Counted from the stretch's first letter, positions 39,662 to 54,783 are shown. The stretch: DNA of 64,000 bases from Piscinibacter aquaticus (GCA_007994965.1 VOPW01000001.1:186001-250000); one strand, 5' to 3'. Notes: generated by a model not told the origin, from the sequence alone. Program-made: numbers and translations.

Positions 39662-41708
39662 TCAGTTCGTCGCGGCGGCCGTGCCGCCTTCCGTGGGCGA
39701 TTCGTCGCCGGCGACATCGATCGCCAAGGTCAGCGGCCCGGCGCTCTCGGTCGCCTCTTCGGCCTCCGCGTCATCGACCACCGCATCGTCGGCCGTGGTC
39801 GCCGGATCGTCGATGCGGCCGAGCAGGTTGGCATGCACGTCCAGCGTCAGCAGATCGGTGCCGGTGATCTTCACCCGAACGCGCGCGCCGCGCGGCCCCC
39901 TCCGCGCCGAGGGCGCGGAACACCAGCGGCAGCGTGTCGGCGCGCACCAGACCGTCCTTCATCACGGCGGCGTCGAGTTCGCTGATGCCGTTCTGCTCCA
40001 GGTGGCGCAGCGTCCAGTAGCGCTCGATCGCCGACTGGAAGCCGTTGTATTCGGCATAGGCCGCATCGAAGGCCGAGATGATCGAGAACAGTGCCGCATC
40101 CTTGGGCTTGAAGGGCGCCGCCAGCGCCGCGGTGCGGCCGTGCCGCGCGCGCAGGCGATGATCTGCCATTGGTTGACCGGTCGACGTAGCGCCGCAGCGG
40201 CGAGGTCGCCCACGTACTGCGCCACGCCCATGCCCGCGTGCGGCGCCGGCTTCACGCCCATGCGCACCTTCACGCCCGGCGCCAGGCTGGCCGGCTGCGG
40301 TAGATGCCCGGCACGCCGCACTCGGCCAGCCAGCCGCCCCAGGTGCTGTTGGCCAGGATCATCGCCTCGGCGACGATCAGGTCCAGCGGCGCGCCGCGCT
40401 GCCGCGTGCTGATCACCACCCGCTCGTTGCCCTGCGGCTCGCGGCTGTCGTTGCCTTCGAGGCGGAAGGTGTAGTCGGGCCGGTTGAAGGTCTCGGTTTG
40501 CCGCGCACCACCTCGCGCCGCGCCTTCAGGTGGCGCGCCGGGCGGAAGGCGAAGGCGAGCTCGGTAGCGTGGTCGTAGGGCGCCGACGCGTCGCCGGTCA
40601 GCGAGGCCTCGGTGATGATCGCATCGAGCTGGTCGTGGCGCAGGTTGGAGACGATGCGCACGCGCTCCAGCTTGGTCTCGCTGGCCTTCACCTCGAGCGT
40701 GGCTTCGTCGAGCGAGACGTACAGCGACACCGCCGGGCAGTCGCGGCCGGCCGTCAGCGTGTAGACCTGCACCACCTCGTCGGGCAGCATGGTCAGCTTC
40801 CAGCCCGGCATGTAGACGGTGGAGAGACGGTCGCGCGCGAGCTTGTCGAGCGCCGAATCGGTGGCGATGGCCAGCCCCGGCGCGGCGATGTGGATGCCGA
40901 ACACCACCGTGCCGGTGCCCAGGCCCTGCACCGACAGCGCGTCGTCGATCTCGGTGGTGTGCGAATCGTCGATCGAGAAGGCCTGCGCCGGCGACAGCGG
41001 CAACTCGTCCTTCACCGCCGGCGCCGTCACCGCCGGGAAGCCGGTGCCCTTGGGGAAGTTGTCGAACAGGAAACGCTTCCAGTGGAACTGGTAGGGCGAA
41101 TCGATCGCGCCCGCGGCCTTCAGCAACTCCAGCGGCGGCTTCTGCGAGCGCTTCGCCGCCTCGACCACCGCCTTGTATTCGGCGGCGTTCTTGTCCGGCT
41201 TGAAGAGGATCTTGTAGAGCTGCTCGCGCACCGGCGCCGGGCACTGGCCCTGGACCATCTCGCCGGCCCAGGCCTCGATCTGCGCCTGCAGCGCCTTCTT
41301 GCGCTCGATGCCCAGCAGCGCGGCCTTGACCGTCTCTTCCGGCGCCTTCTTGAAGTTGCCCTTGCCGAGGCGGCGGAAGTAGTGCGGCGCCTCGAACAGC
41401 CGGAACAGCGCCGCGGCCTGCTTCTCGACGCCGGCGCTGGCCTCGAAATAGTCGCGTGCCAGCTCGGCGAAGCCGAACTCCTGCTCGGGGGCGAATTCCC
41501 AGGCGAGGTCGAGGTCGATGTCGCGGGCGAGTGTCTGCGCCGAGGCAATCAGCTCGGCAGGCTGCGGCTTGTCGAACTTCAACAGCACGTTGGCCGATTT
41601 CACCTTGACGCGCTTGCCGGAGTCCAGCTCGATCTGCATCGAGCTGTCGGCTTCGGTCATCACGCGGCCGGCCTGGAATTTGCCGGCGTCCTCGAACAGG
41701 GCATACAT
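39662..41708 (-). CDS. RNase II/RNase R family exoribonuclease
   Basis: 3'-5' exoribonuclease of about 682 residues. The RNB catalytic domain is clear: SIDDSHTTEIDDALSVQGLG (metal-binding Asp cluster), HIAAPGLAI, RLSTVYMPGWKLTMLPDEV and the later ILANSTWGGWLAECGVPGIY segment; a short S1-like C-terminus follows (VRVKITGTDLLTLDVHANLL). Five frame errors: near 40500, at 40291-40294 (CCAGG; YRSQASLAPGVKVRMGVKP), 40177-40180 (CCTGG; RRYVDLVNQWQIIACAR), near 40145 and near 39893. Common upstream of aroE in Burkholderiales. The N-terminal part lacks obvious cold-shock domains. Confidence 0.92.
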
Positions 41709-41741
41709 ATCGGGCGGATTGTCGCCTGAAGGCGGTGGCCC

Positions 41742-42289
41742 TCAGTAGGTTCTGCCCTTGCGGTACTGGGCATGCGAGCGCGGCGAGAGTGTCGTGGTTC
41801 GCGAAAGGGCCGCGAACGAAGCGCCGGCGTGGGCGTGGCAGATCGCCGGGCCGAGCGCATCGGCGGCATCCTTGCCCGGCTCGCCGGGCAGCGCGAGCAG
41901 CCGCGCCACCATCGCCTGCACCTGCTCCTTGCGCGCCTGGCCGTGGCCGACCACCGCCTTCTTCATCTGCAGCGCGGTGTATTCCGACACCGCCAGATCG
42001 GTGGAGACCAGCGCCGCCAGCGCCGCGCCGCGCCCTGGCCGAGCAGCAGGGTCGACTGCGGATTGACGTTGACGAAGACGATTTCCATCGAGGCGCAGTC
42101 GGGCCGGTAGCGCGCGGTGACCTCGCGCACGCCCTCGAAGATGATCTTCAGCCGCCCGGGAAGATCACCGATCGCGGCAGCGTCGGTTCGGATCGTGCCG
42201 CTGGCCACGTAGTGCAGCTTCGCGCCTTCGGTCTCGATGACGCCGAAGCCGGTGGTGCGCAGGCCGGGGTCGATGCCGAGGATCTTCAT
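41742..42289 (-). CDS. ruvC: RuvC, Holliday junction resolvase
   Basis: Endonuclease that cleaves Holliday junctions with RuvAB. About 182 residues. Catalytic carboxylates: Asp in [19 protein letters not shown], Glu in [19 protein letters not shown], and Asp residues in [19 protein letters not shown]. The conserved [20 protein letters not shown] helix is intact. An indel at CCAGG near 42035 breaks [16 protein letters not shown]. The C-terminus [12 protein letters not shown] is longer than in E. coli. ruvA/ruvB are not in this window. Confidence 0.95.
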
Positions 42290-42297
42290 CGGTCTGC

Positions 42298-43272
42298 TCA
42301 GGCGCGCAGGCTGAAATACCAGCGCACGGCGTGGAAGAACACCGGCGCCGCGAAGCACAGCGGCGCCACGCGGTCGAGCAGGCCGACCGCGCCGGTCACC
42401 GACACCTTGCCGCCCCAGCTGCGCACGCCCGCATCCTTCTTCAACGCCTTCATCACGAACTCGCCGAAGGTGCCGCTGCCGCCGGCAATGAAGCCCATCA
42501 CCAGCGCCGGCACCGGCTTGAAGGGCGTGGCCCAGTACAACGCCGCGCCGACTATGGCTGCGGCCAGCGCGCCGGCCCACCGGGCGCGCCACGAGAACGA
42601 ACGGCTGATCGCGCGTGCCACCGGCCGGCGGCGCAGCCAGCGGCTGGCCGCCTCCTGCGCGATCTGCGCGGTGGCGACCACGACGACGAGGTACAGCACC
42701 ATGAAGGCGCCGCGGTCGGCATAACGCGGCAGGTCGAGCAGCAGCAGCGCGGGTGCGTGGCTCATGCCGTAGACGCAGACCATCACGCCCCACTGGATCT
42801 TCGCGGTGCGTTCGAGGAAACGCGTCGGGTCATTGCCGAAGGCGCTGATCACCGGGATGGCGAGGAAGACGTAGACCGGGATGAAGACAGTGAACAGGTC
42901 GAAGTGACGCGTCGCCACGATCACGTATTGCACCGGCAGCACGACGAAGAAGGCCAGCAGCAGGCTGCGGTGATCGCCGCGGCGCGTGTGCGTGAGCGTG
43001 ACGAATTCGCGCAGCGCCACGAACGACAGCACGCCGAACAGCAGCGTCGACACGACGGCGCCGGCGATCCAGGCCACCCAGAACAGCACCGCGCCAGCCC
43101 ACACGGCGCGCAGGTCGCGCACGAAGCGGTCGAACAGTTCCTGGTCGGCCGGCGTGCGCTCGCGCACCGAGCGCGTGGTGGCCACGATGCTGACGATCGC
43201 CAGCAGCCCGAACAGCAGCACGAACAGCAGGGCTACCTGCTGGTCGACGGAGAGGTCGCGCAGCGAACCCAT
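42298..43272 (-). CDS. CdsA-like phosphatidate cytidylyltransferase family protein
   Basis: Polytopic membrane enzyme of 324 residues, intact, with about eight helices. The C-terminal [20 protein letters not shown] block followed by [20 protein letters not shown] is the CDP-diglyceride synthetase signature (S-x8-R-x3-K-D-x4-G-H-GG-x-D/x-R-D) in the variant form of the YnbB branch. Would make CDP-diacylglycerol from phosphatidic acid. The PlsC-like gene overlaps or abuts upstream, giving consecutive steps of phospholipid synthesis; YnbB-type genes usually come with such an acyltransferase. Confidence 0.85.
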   Translation of the reverse strand: MGSLRDLSVDQQVALLFVLLFGLLAIVSIVATTRSVRERTPADQELFDRFVRDLRAVWAGAVLFWVAWIAGAVVSTLLFGVLSFVALREFVTLTHTRRGDHRSLLLAFFVVLPVQYVIVATRHFDLFTVFIPVYVFLAIPVISAFGNDPTRFLERTAKIQWGVMVCVYGMSHAPALLLLDLPRYADRGAFMVLYLVVVVATAQIAQEAASRWLRRRPVARAISRSFSWRARWAGALAAAIVGAALYWATPFKPVPALVMGFIAGGSGTFGEFVMKALKKDAGVRSWGGKVSVTGAVGLLDRVAPLCFAAPVFFHAVRWYFSLRA

Positions 43273-43273
43273 G

Positions 43274-43892
43274 TCAGGCGACTTCCCGTAGCGCGATCAC
43301 CGCCGCGCGTGCGCGATCGAGGAAGGCACGCTTGTCCTCGCCCGGCTGCAGCTGCAGCGGTGCGCCGAAGGTCACCGAGCAGAGGATGGGCACCGGCACG
43401 ACCTCGCCCTTGGGCATCACCCGCTGCACGTTGTCGATCCAGGCCGGGATCAGCTGCACCTCGGGGAAGGCTTCGGCGGGTGATACAGGCCCGCCTTGAA
43501 CGGCGCCGGGTCGGCCGCGAAGCCGCGTGTGCCTTCTTCGGGGAAGATCACCAGCGAATCGCCGTTGCGCAGCGCTTCCATCAGCGGCTCGAGCGGGTCC
43601 TCGTCCGCCCGGCGCTGTCGCGACACGTAGACCGCGTTGAAGATCTCGCGCGTGATCCAGTGCTTGAGCTTGCTCGAGGTCAGTAGTCGCGCGCGGCGAT
43701 CGGCCGCGTCACCGCGCGCAGCTCGCGCGGCAGCGCCGCCCAGATCAGCACCCAGTCGAAGTGGCTCTGGTGGTTGGCGAAATAGATGCGCTGCTCGGCC
43801 TTGGGCGGGCTGCCATACCAGTGGCCCTGCGCGCCCGTGATCAAGCGGGCGAGGAAGGCGAGGAAGAGGCCCGCGAGTTCAGGCAGCTTCAT
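43274..43892 (-). CDS. 1-acyl-glycerol-3-phosphate acyltransferase (PlsC-like)
   Basis: Membrane-associated acyltransferase of about 206 residues. The HX4D motif NHQSHFDWVLIWAALP near residue 41, the YVSRQR segment and the FPEEGTRGFA motif (substrate phosphate binding) identify the PlsC family. Two frame errors: near 43683, where about four bases are lost from RDYWLTSSKLKHW, and near 43482, where CACCCGCCG should be CACCTGGCCG (FKAGLYHLAEAFPEVQLIPA). Only 1 bp separates it from the CdsA-like gene. A dispersed repeat lies between purH and this gene. Confidence 0.88.
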
Positions 43893-43899
43893 CGGAAAG

Positions 43900-43973
43900 A
43901 CCCCTTCCGCCGGGCCGCCCCAAGGAAGGGGCGCGCCCCCTTGGGGGCAGCGAGCGGAGCGAGCTTGGGGCTC
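43900..43973 (-). repeat. Dispersed GC-rich operon-junction repeat, copy 2
   Basis: On the minus strand: AGCTCGCTCCGCTCGCTGCC, CCCAAGGGGGCGCGCC, then CTTGGGGCGGCCCGGCGGAA. It contains the same GCTGCCCCCAAGGGG and CTTGGGGCGGCCCGGCG blocks as the copies at 4886, 58180 and 60575. It lies in the purH-plsC gap. Confidence 0.7.
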
Positions 43974-43975
43974 AC

Positions 43976-45529
<1,554 letters not shown>

Positions 45530-45539
45530 GTCGGTGTTC

Positions 45540-45776
45540 TTATTTGATGAGCTTGTGGTCGAGCAGCTTGCGCCGCAGCGTGTTGCGGTTGATGCCCAGC
45601 CAGTCGGCGGCGCGGCTCTGGTTGCCCTCGGCCTGCTTCATCACCGTCTCCAGCAGCGGCTTCTCGACGACGCGCAGGATCATGTCGTACATGCCGTTGG
45701 GCTCCACGCCGCGCAGGTCCTTGAAGTAGCTGTCCAGGCTGTCCCGGATGCACTCCTCGATGTGCTTCTTGCTCAT
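45540..45776 (-). CDS. fis: Fis-family DNA-binding protein
   Basis: Short nucleoid-associated regulator, 78 residues, intact. C-terminal helix-turn-helix ([20 protein letters not shown]) preceded by the ETVMKQAE helix; the N-terminal beta hairpin arms of enterobacterial Fis are reduced, as usual in betaproteobacteria. The start overlaps the dusB stop (ATGA), so translation is likely coupled, the classical dusB-fis arrangement. Confidence 0.96.
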   Translation of the reverse strand: MSKKHIEECIRDSLDSYFKDLRGVEPNGMYDMILRVVEKPLLETVMKQAEGNQSRAADWLGINRNTLRRKLLDHKLIK

Positions 45777-46813
45777 GCTTGTTGTGCGAGAGAGTCGTCG
45801 TTGGCCGCGCGGCTCGTGGCCGGCAGCCGGGGGTGGGTGTCGGCGAGGCGGTCGAAGAACGCCTCCACCGCGCGCAGCTGCGCCGCGCAGTCGTCGATGC
45901 GGTTCATGTCGGCGCGGAAGTCCTCGCCGCCGGGCAGGCCGCGCACGGCCCAGCCGATGTGCTTGCGGGCACTGCGCGTGCCAGCCAGTTCGCCGTACAG
46001 GCCGTAGTGGTCGTGCAGGTGCTCGACCAGCCAGGGCCTTGGCCTGCAGCGTCTCGGGCGCTTCGAGCTCCTCGCCGGTGGCGAGGAAGTGGGCGATCTC
46101 GCGGAAGATCCACGGCCGGCCCTGCGCCGCGCGGCCGATCATGATCGCGTCGGCCTTGGTCGCCTCCAGCACGGCGCGCGCCTTCTGCGGCGAATCGATG
46201 TCGCCGTTGGCCACCACCGGGATGCCCACCGCCGCCTTCACCGCCGCGATGGTGTCGTACTCGGCGTGACCGCCGTAGCCCTGCTCGCGCGTGCGGCCGT
46301 GCACGGTGACCATCGCCACGCCGGCCGATTCGGCGATGCGCGCCAGGCGCACCGCGTTGCGCTCGGCCGGCACCAGCCGGTGCGCATCTTCAGCGTCACC
46401 GGCACGTTGCGCGGCGCGGCCGCGGCCACCACGGCCTCGATGATGGCCGCGGCCAGCGGCTCGTCCTGCATCAGCGCCGAGCCGGCCCACTTGGTGCAGA
46501 CCTTCTTGGCCGGGCAGCCCATGTTGATGTCGATGATCTGCGCGCCGCGGTCGATGTTGTAGGCCGCGGCCTCGGCCATCATGGCCGCGTCGGTGCCGGC
46601 GATCTGCACCGAGATCGGATCGCTCTCGCCGCTGTGGTCGGCGCGGCGGCTGGTCTTCAGGCTGTTCCACAGCTCCTTGCGCGAGGTCACCATCTCGCTG
46701 ACCGCGTAGCCCGCGCCCAGCCGCTTGCACAACATGCGGAACGGGCGGTCCGTCACCCCGGCCATCGGGGCGGCGAACAGCCGGTTCGCCAGCGTGATGT
46801 GGCCGATGCGCAT
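45773..46813 (-). CDS. dusB: tRNA-dihydrouridine synthase B
   Basis: FMN-dependent reduction of uridine to dihydrouridine in tRNA. About 347 residues: RLFAAPMAGVTDRPFRMLCK, EMVTSRKELWN, the catalytic Cys in INMGCPAKKVCTKWAGSALM, TVHGRTREQGYGGHAEYDTI, VVANGDIDSPQKA and IGRAAQGRPWIFREI. Frame errors near 46383 (RTGW-PAERNAVRLARIAE) and at 46033-46038, where CCCTGG should be CCTGG (TLQAKAWLVEHLHDHYGLYG). First gene of dusB-fis-purH. Confidence 0.95.
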
Positions 46814-46913
46814 GGGGGGACGGGGAGGGGAGGTGCTGAAAAGAGAGGCAGGAGTATAGCCAGCGCACCGGGCTTGATCTTCCTGCGCTGCACCAACGCG
46901 ACGCCTGCCTATC

Positions 46914-47399
46914 ATGGGCCGGATGGAAGCCCGGTTGCAGTCCCTGCTCGCGACGCTCGCGCTGCCCGAATACGGGCTCAGCACGGTGTTCGTCGTCTCG
47001 CTGATCTCGGCCACGCTGCTGCCGCTGGGCTCGGAGCCGGCGGTGTTCGGGCTGGTCAAGCTCAATGCCGATCTCTTCTGGCCGGCCATCCTGGTGGCCA
47101 CCGCCGGCAACACCATCGGCGGCGCGATCAGCTGGGCGATGGGCTACGGCGCCGAACTGGCCTACGAGCGGGTGACGCACAAGCATGTGGAAGCAAAGGC
47201 GCTGAAGTGGCTGGAGCGCTTCGGCGCCAAGGCCTGCCTGCTGTCGTGGCTGCCGGTGGTGGGCGATCCGCTGTGCGCGGTGGCTGGCTGGCTGCGCCTG
47301 CCCTTTTGGCCCTGCGTGGTCTACATGGCGATCGGCAAGTTCGGCCGCTACCTGGTGATGACGTCGGCGCTGCTGTGGTGGTTTCCGGGCCAGCTCTGA
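46914..47399 (+). CDS. DedA/YqaA-family membrane protein
   Basis: 161 residues, intact, with four or five hydrophobic helices and the SNARE-associated/VTT-like core: ISATLLPLGSEPAVFGLVKL, VATAGNTIGGAISWAMGYGA, RFGAKACLLSWLPVVGDPLC, GWLRLPFWPCVVYMAIGKFG. This is the short YqaA form, probably a lipid or small-molecule flippase-type protein of the inner membrane. Monocistronic, divergent from dusB (100-bp gap) and convergent with the patatin gene. A second ATG at 46923 is also possible. Confidence 0.88.
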   Translation: MGRMEARLQSLLATLALPEYGLSTVFVVSLISATLLPLGSEPAVFGLVKLNADLFWPAILVATAGNTIGGAISWAMGYGAELAYERVTHKHVEAKALKWLERFGAKACLLSWLPVVGDPLCAVAGWLRLPFWPCVVYMAIGKFGRYLVMTSALLWWFPGQL

Positions 47400-47411
47400 G
47401 CCGGGCGAGAC

Positions 47412-48629
47412 TCACAGCGCCTTCAGCGCCACCTCGAGGTCATCGAGTACCTGCTCGAGCTTCTTCACCGCCAGCGCCGAGGGCAGCCGCGGCGTGCCGC
47501 GCGCCGCGCCGGGCGGCGCAGCAGTGTGCGGTGGTGGTCGGCCAGCACCTTGTCGTCGAACACCAGGCCGTGGCGAGCCAGCTGGGCCGCGAGTTGCGGC
47601 CGCTGCGCGCGCAGCTGCTCGCGTGTCTGCCGGTAGGCGTGTTCGGCGAGCCAGCGCCTCTGCGAGTAGCCGAAGGTGTTGGCGAGAAACATCTCCGGGT
47701 CGCGATGGTCGGGCTCGAACAGCAGGATGTCGGTGTCCGGGTGGCTGCGTTCGTAGCCCTTCATGCCGAGCTCGAGACGAGAGTGGATCAGCGTGCGGAA
47801 GGTCTGCGACAGCACCACCGGCAATCCGCCGTCGACCAGCTTCGGGATGCGCGGCTCGCCGCTCTTGAGCACCCGCTCGCGTGGCGCATGGGCGGCGTCG
47901 AAGGGCACCAGCGGGTTCAGGCAGATCAGCAGGTCCAGCCCGTCGTCGAGCAGCACCGAGGCGTGCAGCGTCTTCTTCAGCGCGCCGTCCACGAAGTAGC
48001 GATCGCCGATGCGTACCGGCGGAAACAGCCCCGGCAGCGCCGAACTCGCCTGCACCGCCTGAGAGATCGGCACGTCGTCGAAGCCGGGCAGGCCGAAGGG
48101 CGCGCTCTCGCCGCTGTCGAGGTCGGTGGCCACCAGCACCAGCTTGCGCTTGAGCTCGCGAAAATCGTTGCTGCGGCCCGGCGCGGCAAACTGCCGGCGC
48201 AGCTGCGCCTCGACGCCAGTGTTGGAGAACAGGCCGGTGGGCAGCGCGTGGCCGAGCTGCTCGAGGGTCACGCTGGCCGAGCGGCGCTGCAATGCGCCCA
48301 CCCAAAGCGCCTGCGCCGCCACCTTCGGCAGCGACGCCAGCCGCTTGGCGAACTCGCCCCAGGCCGGGCGCATCAGCAGCGAAGGCTCGAAGATGTCGTG
48401 CGCCGCGCCTTCGTTCTCGATGAAGGCCGCGCACTGCTCGCGCGGTCCCATGCCGTTGGCCAGCGCCGCGGCGATGAAGCCGCCTGCGGAGACACCGACG
48501 TAGGCATCGCAGTCGGCGGTCGAGGCCGGTGATCGCCTCGTCGAGCGCGCACAGCGCGCCGAGTTCGTAGATCGCGCCGAGCGGCCCGCCGCCGGCCAGC
48601 GCGACACCGATGCGAGGACGTTGCTGCAT
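47412..48629 (-). CDS. Patatin-like phospholipase
   Basis: Ser-Asp dyad lipid acyl hydrolase of about 406 residues. Oxyanion loop VALAGGGPLGAIYELGALCA, nucleophile elbow YVGVSAGGFIAAALANG (GxSxG), catalytic Asp in RYFVDGALKKTLHASVLLDD. The C-terminal half (PDTDILLFEPDHRDPEMFLA) is specific to a betaproteobacterial subgroup. Frame errors near 48523 (CCTGGCC context; GLD-LADCDAYVG) and near 47515 (before RGTPRLPSALAVKKLEQVL). A role in storage-lipid or PHA turnover is possible given the nearby phasin but unproven. The IS element lies just upstream of its start. Confidence 0.88.
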   Translation of the reverse strand: MQQRPRIGVALAGGGPLGAIYELGALCALDEAITGLDRRLRCLRRCLRRRLHRRGAGQRHGTARAVRGLHRERRRGARHLRAFAADAPGLGRVRQAAGVAAEGGGAGALGGRIAAPLGQRDPRAARPRAAHRPVLQHWRRGAAAPAVCRAGPQQRFSRAQAQAGAGGHRPRQRRERALRPARLRRRADLSGGAGEFGAAGAVSAGTHRRSLLRGRRAEEDAARLGAARRRAGPADLPEPAGALRRRPCATRAGAQERRAAHPEAGRRRIAGGAVADLPHADPLSSRARHEGLRTQPPGHRHPAVRARPSRPGDVSRQHLRLLAEALARRTRLPADTRAAARAAAATRGPAGSPRPGVRRQGAGRPPPHTAAPPGAARGTPRLPSALAVKKLEQVLDDLEVALKAL

Positions 48630-48676
48630 GAGGTTCAGTCTAGACACTGCGGTGGCGCCGATGCTGAGTCGGCGCC

Positions 48677-48682
48677 TCTAGA
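48677..48682. repeat. IS target-site duplication, left copy (TCTAGA)
   Basis: TCTAGA abuts the left terminal repeat of the IS and is repeated at 49708-49713. It matches NCTAGN, the target reported for IS481 of Bordetella pertussis. Confidence 0.85.
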
Positions 48683-49621
48683 TGTTGAGTTCCAAGAGGT
48701 TGCTCACGGCCGGGATGCGGGTCATGGGCGGCTGGCGGTTCAGGGCGGAGTGTGGCCGATGCCAGTTGTAGCGGTGCAGGAAGGGCTGCAGAGCGGCCTC
48801 GCGCTGCGCTGAGCTGACGTAGGGCTGGGCATAGGCCCACTCGCGCAAGCTGGTCTGGACGAAGCGCTCGGCCTTGCCGTTGGTCTTGGGGGTGTAGGGC
48901 CGAGTCTTGATGTGCCGGATGCCGAGTTCGTCGCAGGCAGCCTTGAAGGTGTTCTTGTAGCCCGTGCCGTTGTCTGTCATCACGCGCTCGATGCGCACGC
49001 CCAGGCTGGCGTAGTAGGCCACCGCTTGGCGCAGGAACTGCACGCAGCTATCGGTCGTCTCGTCGGGCAGCACCTGCGCGAACGACACACGCGAGTGGTC
49101 ATCGATCGCCAGGTGAACCATCTGCCAGCCGATGCCGCGCTTGGTCGTGCGTCTGTCGCCGGTGATGCGGTGGCCGATGCCATCGATGTGCATGAGCTTC
49201 TTGGTATCCAGGTGCAGCAGCTCGCCTGCAGCTGCGCGCTCGTAGCGCACCACGGGCTGCGGCGGCTCCAGCGACTTCAGTCGGGACAGTCCCATCGTTT
49301 CATGCAACGGCTGACCGTCGCCACACCGCAGCCGGCCTGCTCGGCGATTCGCCATAGCGGCCAGCGGCGGCGCCGTAGATCCTCCAGCTGCGCTTGCTTT
49401 TGGGCCGTCAGCGCTCGTGGGCTGCGCTTCGGACGAGAACTGCGATCGGCCGGGCCTGCCGCACCTTCCGCCTTGAAGCGGGCCAGCCACTTGAAGCCGG
49501 TGCGCTTGCTCACGCCTGCCGCCTCACTCGCGGCGGACATCGTCCAACCCTCGTTCAGCACTCTGCTGACCAGCAGGGCTCGACCTTTGGCCGTCAATCT
49601 CGCATGCTTGTGGCTGTTCAT
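48678..49621 (-). CDS. IS481-family transposase
   Basis: About 314 residues. N-terminal helix-turn-helix (ASEAAGVSKRTGFKWLARFK, and a second LWRIAEQAGCGVATVSRCMK), then the rve integrase core with the DDE residues in HIDGIGHRI/HLAIDDHSRVSFAQVL, VMTDNGTGYKNTFKAACDEL and PKTNGKAERFVQTSLREWAY. The stop codon TAG is supplied by the TCTAGA target duplication, because the IS itself ends one base before. One G is missing near 49290 (MKRWGLSRLKSL), which splits the gene; a G-run undercall is more likely than programmed frameshifting since IS481 members use one ORF. Start ATG 49621 follows AGGAGAACGG. Confidence 0.9.
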
Positions 49622-49707
49622 CCGTTCTCCTGTCCAGGTTGCGGGAGGTCTCGACAACCCCAGCTTCCCAAATCAGGAACGGATGAACAACCTATCGGAA
49701 CATCACA
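48683..49707 (-). mobile_element. IS481-family insertion sequence, about 1025 bp
   Basis: Ends are imperfect inverted repeats: TGTTGAGTTCCAAGAGGTTG on the left against TGTGATGTTCCGATAGGTTG read inwards from the right. It is flanked on both sides by TCTAGA. The interior is filled by one DDE transposase gene. It lies between the patatin gene start and the phasin terminator and disrupts neither coding region, though it may have displaced the patatin promoter. Confidence 0.9.
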
Positions 49708-49713
49708 TCTAGA
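49708..49713. repeat. IS target-site duplication, right copy (TCTAGA)
   Basis: Direct repeat of 48677-48682, abutting the right end of the IS481-family element. Confidence 0.85.
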
Positions 49714-49735
49714 ACGGCTTGCGGATTCGCAAATG

Positions 49736-49764
49736 GAAAGGGGGCACCCGAGGTGCCCCCTTTC
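49736..49764 (-). terminator. Terminator downstream of phasin gene
   Basis: Perfect 13-bp arms GAAAGGGGGCACC and GGTGCCCCCTTTC around a 3-nt loop, 20 bp after the phasin stop. It could act in both directions. Confidence 0.75.
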
Positions 49765-49784
49765 TCGTCGAAAGAACGACGGCT

Positions 49785-50300
49785 TCAGGCCGCGGCCTTC
49801 TTGGCCGGCGCGCGCTTGGCGGCGGCCTTCTTGGCCGGAGCCGCCTTCTTGGCCGCCGGTGCCGCGCCGCCCTTGGACAGCTTGGCCACCTGGGCGCTGA
49901 GCGCGTCGATGCGCTTGATCAGCGCTTCCACGTCCTTGGCCGAGGGCACGCCGAGCTTGTTCAGCGCCTTGGCGGTGCGCTCCTCGAAGATGGTCTCGAG
50001 CTTGTCCCAGTGCTGGCCGGCCTTGCTCTGCACGTCGCCGGCCATGCTGGTCATCTTGCCGGTGACGGCGCCGAACTTCTCCTCGGCCACGGCCTGGGTC
50101 TTGCGCTGCAGCGACAGGCCTTCCTTGACCAGCGCCTCGAACACCTTGCCGCCTTCTTCCTGGGCCTTCGAGAAGGCGCCCATGCCGGCCAGCCAGATCT
50201 GCTGGGCGGAATCCTTGACCGAACCGGCCAGCGCGTTGTCGAGCAGGTTGCCCGTGGACGCGGCCTTCTTGTTCGCCATCTGCTTGAGCTTCTTGACCAT
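49785..50300 (-). CDS. Phasin family PHA granule-associated protein
   Basis: 171 residues, intact. Phasin core of amphipathic helices (GNLLDNALAGSVKDSAQQIW; MGAFSKAQEEGGKVFEALVK), a coiled-coil-like middle (FEERTAKALNKLGVPSAKDV) and a histone-H1-like tail made of Ala/Lys/Pro repeats (AAKKAAPAKK, AAAKRAPAKK). The basic tail is typical of PhaF/PhaI-type phasins that also touch DNA. Coats polyhydroxyalkanoate granules, which implies PHA storage. Start ATG 50300 follows AAGGACAG; an internal ATG at 50279 is possible. Own terminator at 49736; divergent from the acyl-CoA reductase gene with a 201-bp gap. Confidence 0.9.
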   Translation of the reverse strand: MVKKLKQMANKKAASTGNLLDNALAGSVKDSAQQIWLAGMGAFSKAQEEGGKVFEALVKEGLSLQRKTQAVAEEKFGAVTGKMTSMAGDVQSKAGQHWDKLETIFEERTAKALNKLGVPSAKDVEALIKRIDALSAQVAKLSKGGAAPAAKKAAPAKKAAAKRAPAKKAAA

Positions 50301-50501
50301 GGTGTCTGTCCTTCTTGGATGTGCTGCCGGGATGCCTCGCACTATAGGCAGCCCCCTGGAGCGGGCAGCCTAATTCTCTAGGGCGCAGGCTCTACGCGGG
50401 CTGAGCCCGCGCTCCGGGTAAGCGCGCAGCGTGGCCGCGGAGCCTTTGGACAAGAATTGGGGCAAACCCCTCTCCCGACAGAACGACCCGGAGGAACTCC
50501 C

Positions 50502-54117
<3,616 letters not shown>

Positions 54118-54118
54118 G

Positions 54119-54783
54119 GTGTCGCAGCGGGCCTTCTTCAGCTGGAGCGGCGGCAAGGATTCGATGCTGGCCCTGCATCGCGCGTTGGCTGCGGGCTGGC
54201 GCGTCGAGGCCCTGCTGGCGATGTTCGACGAGGACGGCCAGCGCTCGCGTTCGCATGCCATCCCTCCGCACCTGATGCAGGCGCAGGCCGATGCGCTCGG
54301 CATCCCGCTGGTGATCGGGCAGGCGGGCTGGGCGGACTACGAGGCGGTCTTCACCCGCCATCTGCAGCGTTTCGCGGCGCAGGGCCTGACGCATGGCCTG
54401 TTCGGCGACATCGACCTGCAGCCGCATCGCGACTGGGAAGAGAAGGTCTGCGCTGCGGCCGGTCTTCGTGCGGAACTGCCGCTGTGGCAGGGCCATCGGC
54501 GCGCCCTGGTCGACGAACTGCTGGCCCTGGGCTACCGCGCCAGGGTGGGTGTGTCGATGCACGCTTCCTCGACGCGCGTTTCTGCGGCCGCCAGTTCGAT
54601 GCCGGCTTTGTCGCGGATCTGCCCGAAGGCGTCGACGCCTGCGGCGAGAACGGCGAGTTCCACACCTTCGTCTTCGATGGCCCGCGCTTCGCGAAGCCGG
54701 TGGCGCACGAACTGGTGACCGTGCACGAGATCCGCCAGAGCGCTCCGGCGCTCGGCCACCACTTCGTGGCGGAGCTGCGCTGA
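54119..54783 (+). CDS. PP-loop ATP pyrophosphatase, diphthine-ammonia-ligase-like
   Basis: About 221 residues. N-terminal FFSWSGGKDSMLALHRAL is the PP-loop ATP pyrophosphatase signature; LLAMFDEDGQRSRSHAIPPH and FGDIDLQPHRDWEEKVC follow, and the C-terminus has GENGEFHTFVFDGPRF, typical of the Dph6/MJ0570 family. Bacteria lack diphthamide, so the bacterial substrate is unknown. Starts at GTG 54119, 1 bp after argB; the TGA overlaps the next ATG. A one-base loss near 54545 (GYRARV-CVDARFLDARFCGR) splits it. Confidence 0.85.

Noticed and set aside
49277-49490. Programmed ribosomal frameshift in the transposase
   Set aside because: IS481-family transposases are normally one ORF; the break is a single missing G after GATGGG in an assembly full of similar losses, with no slippery heptamer plus structure that I can identify.
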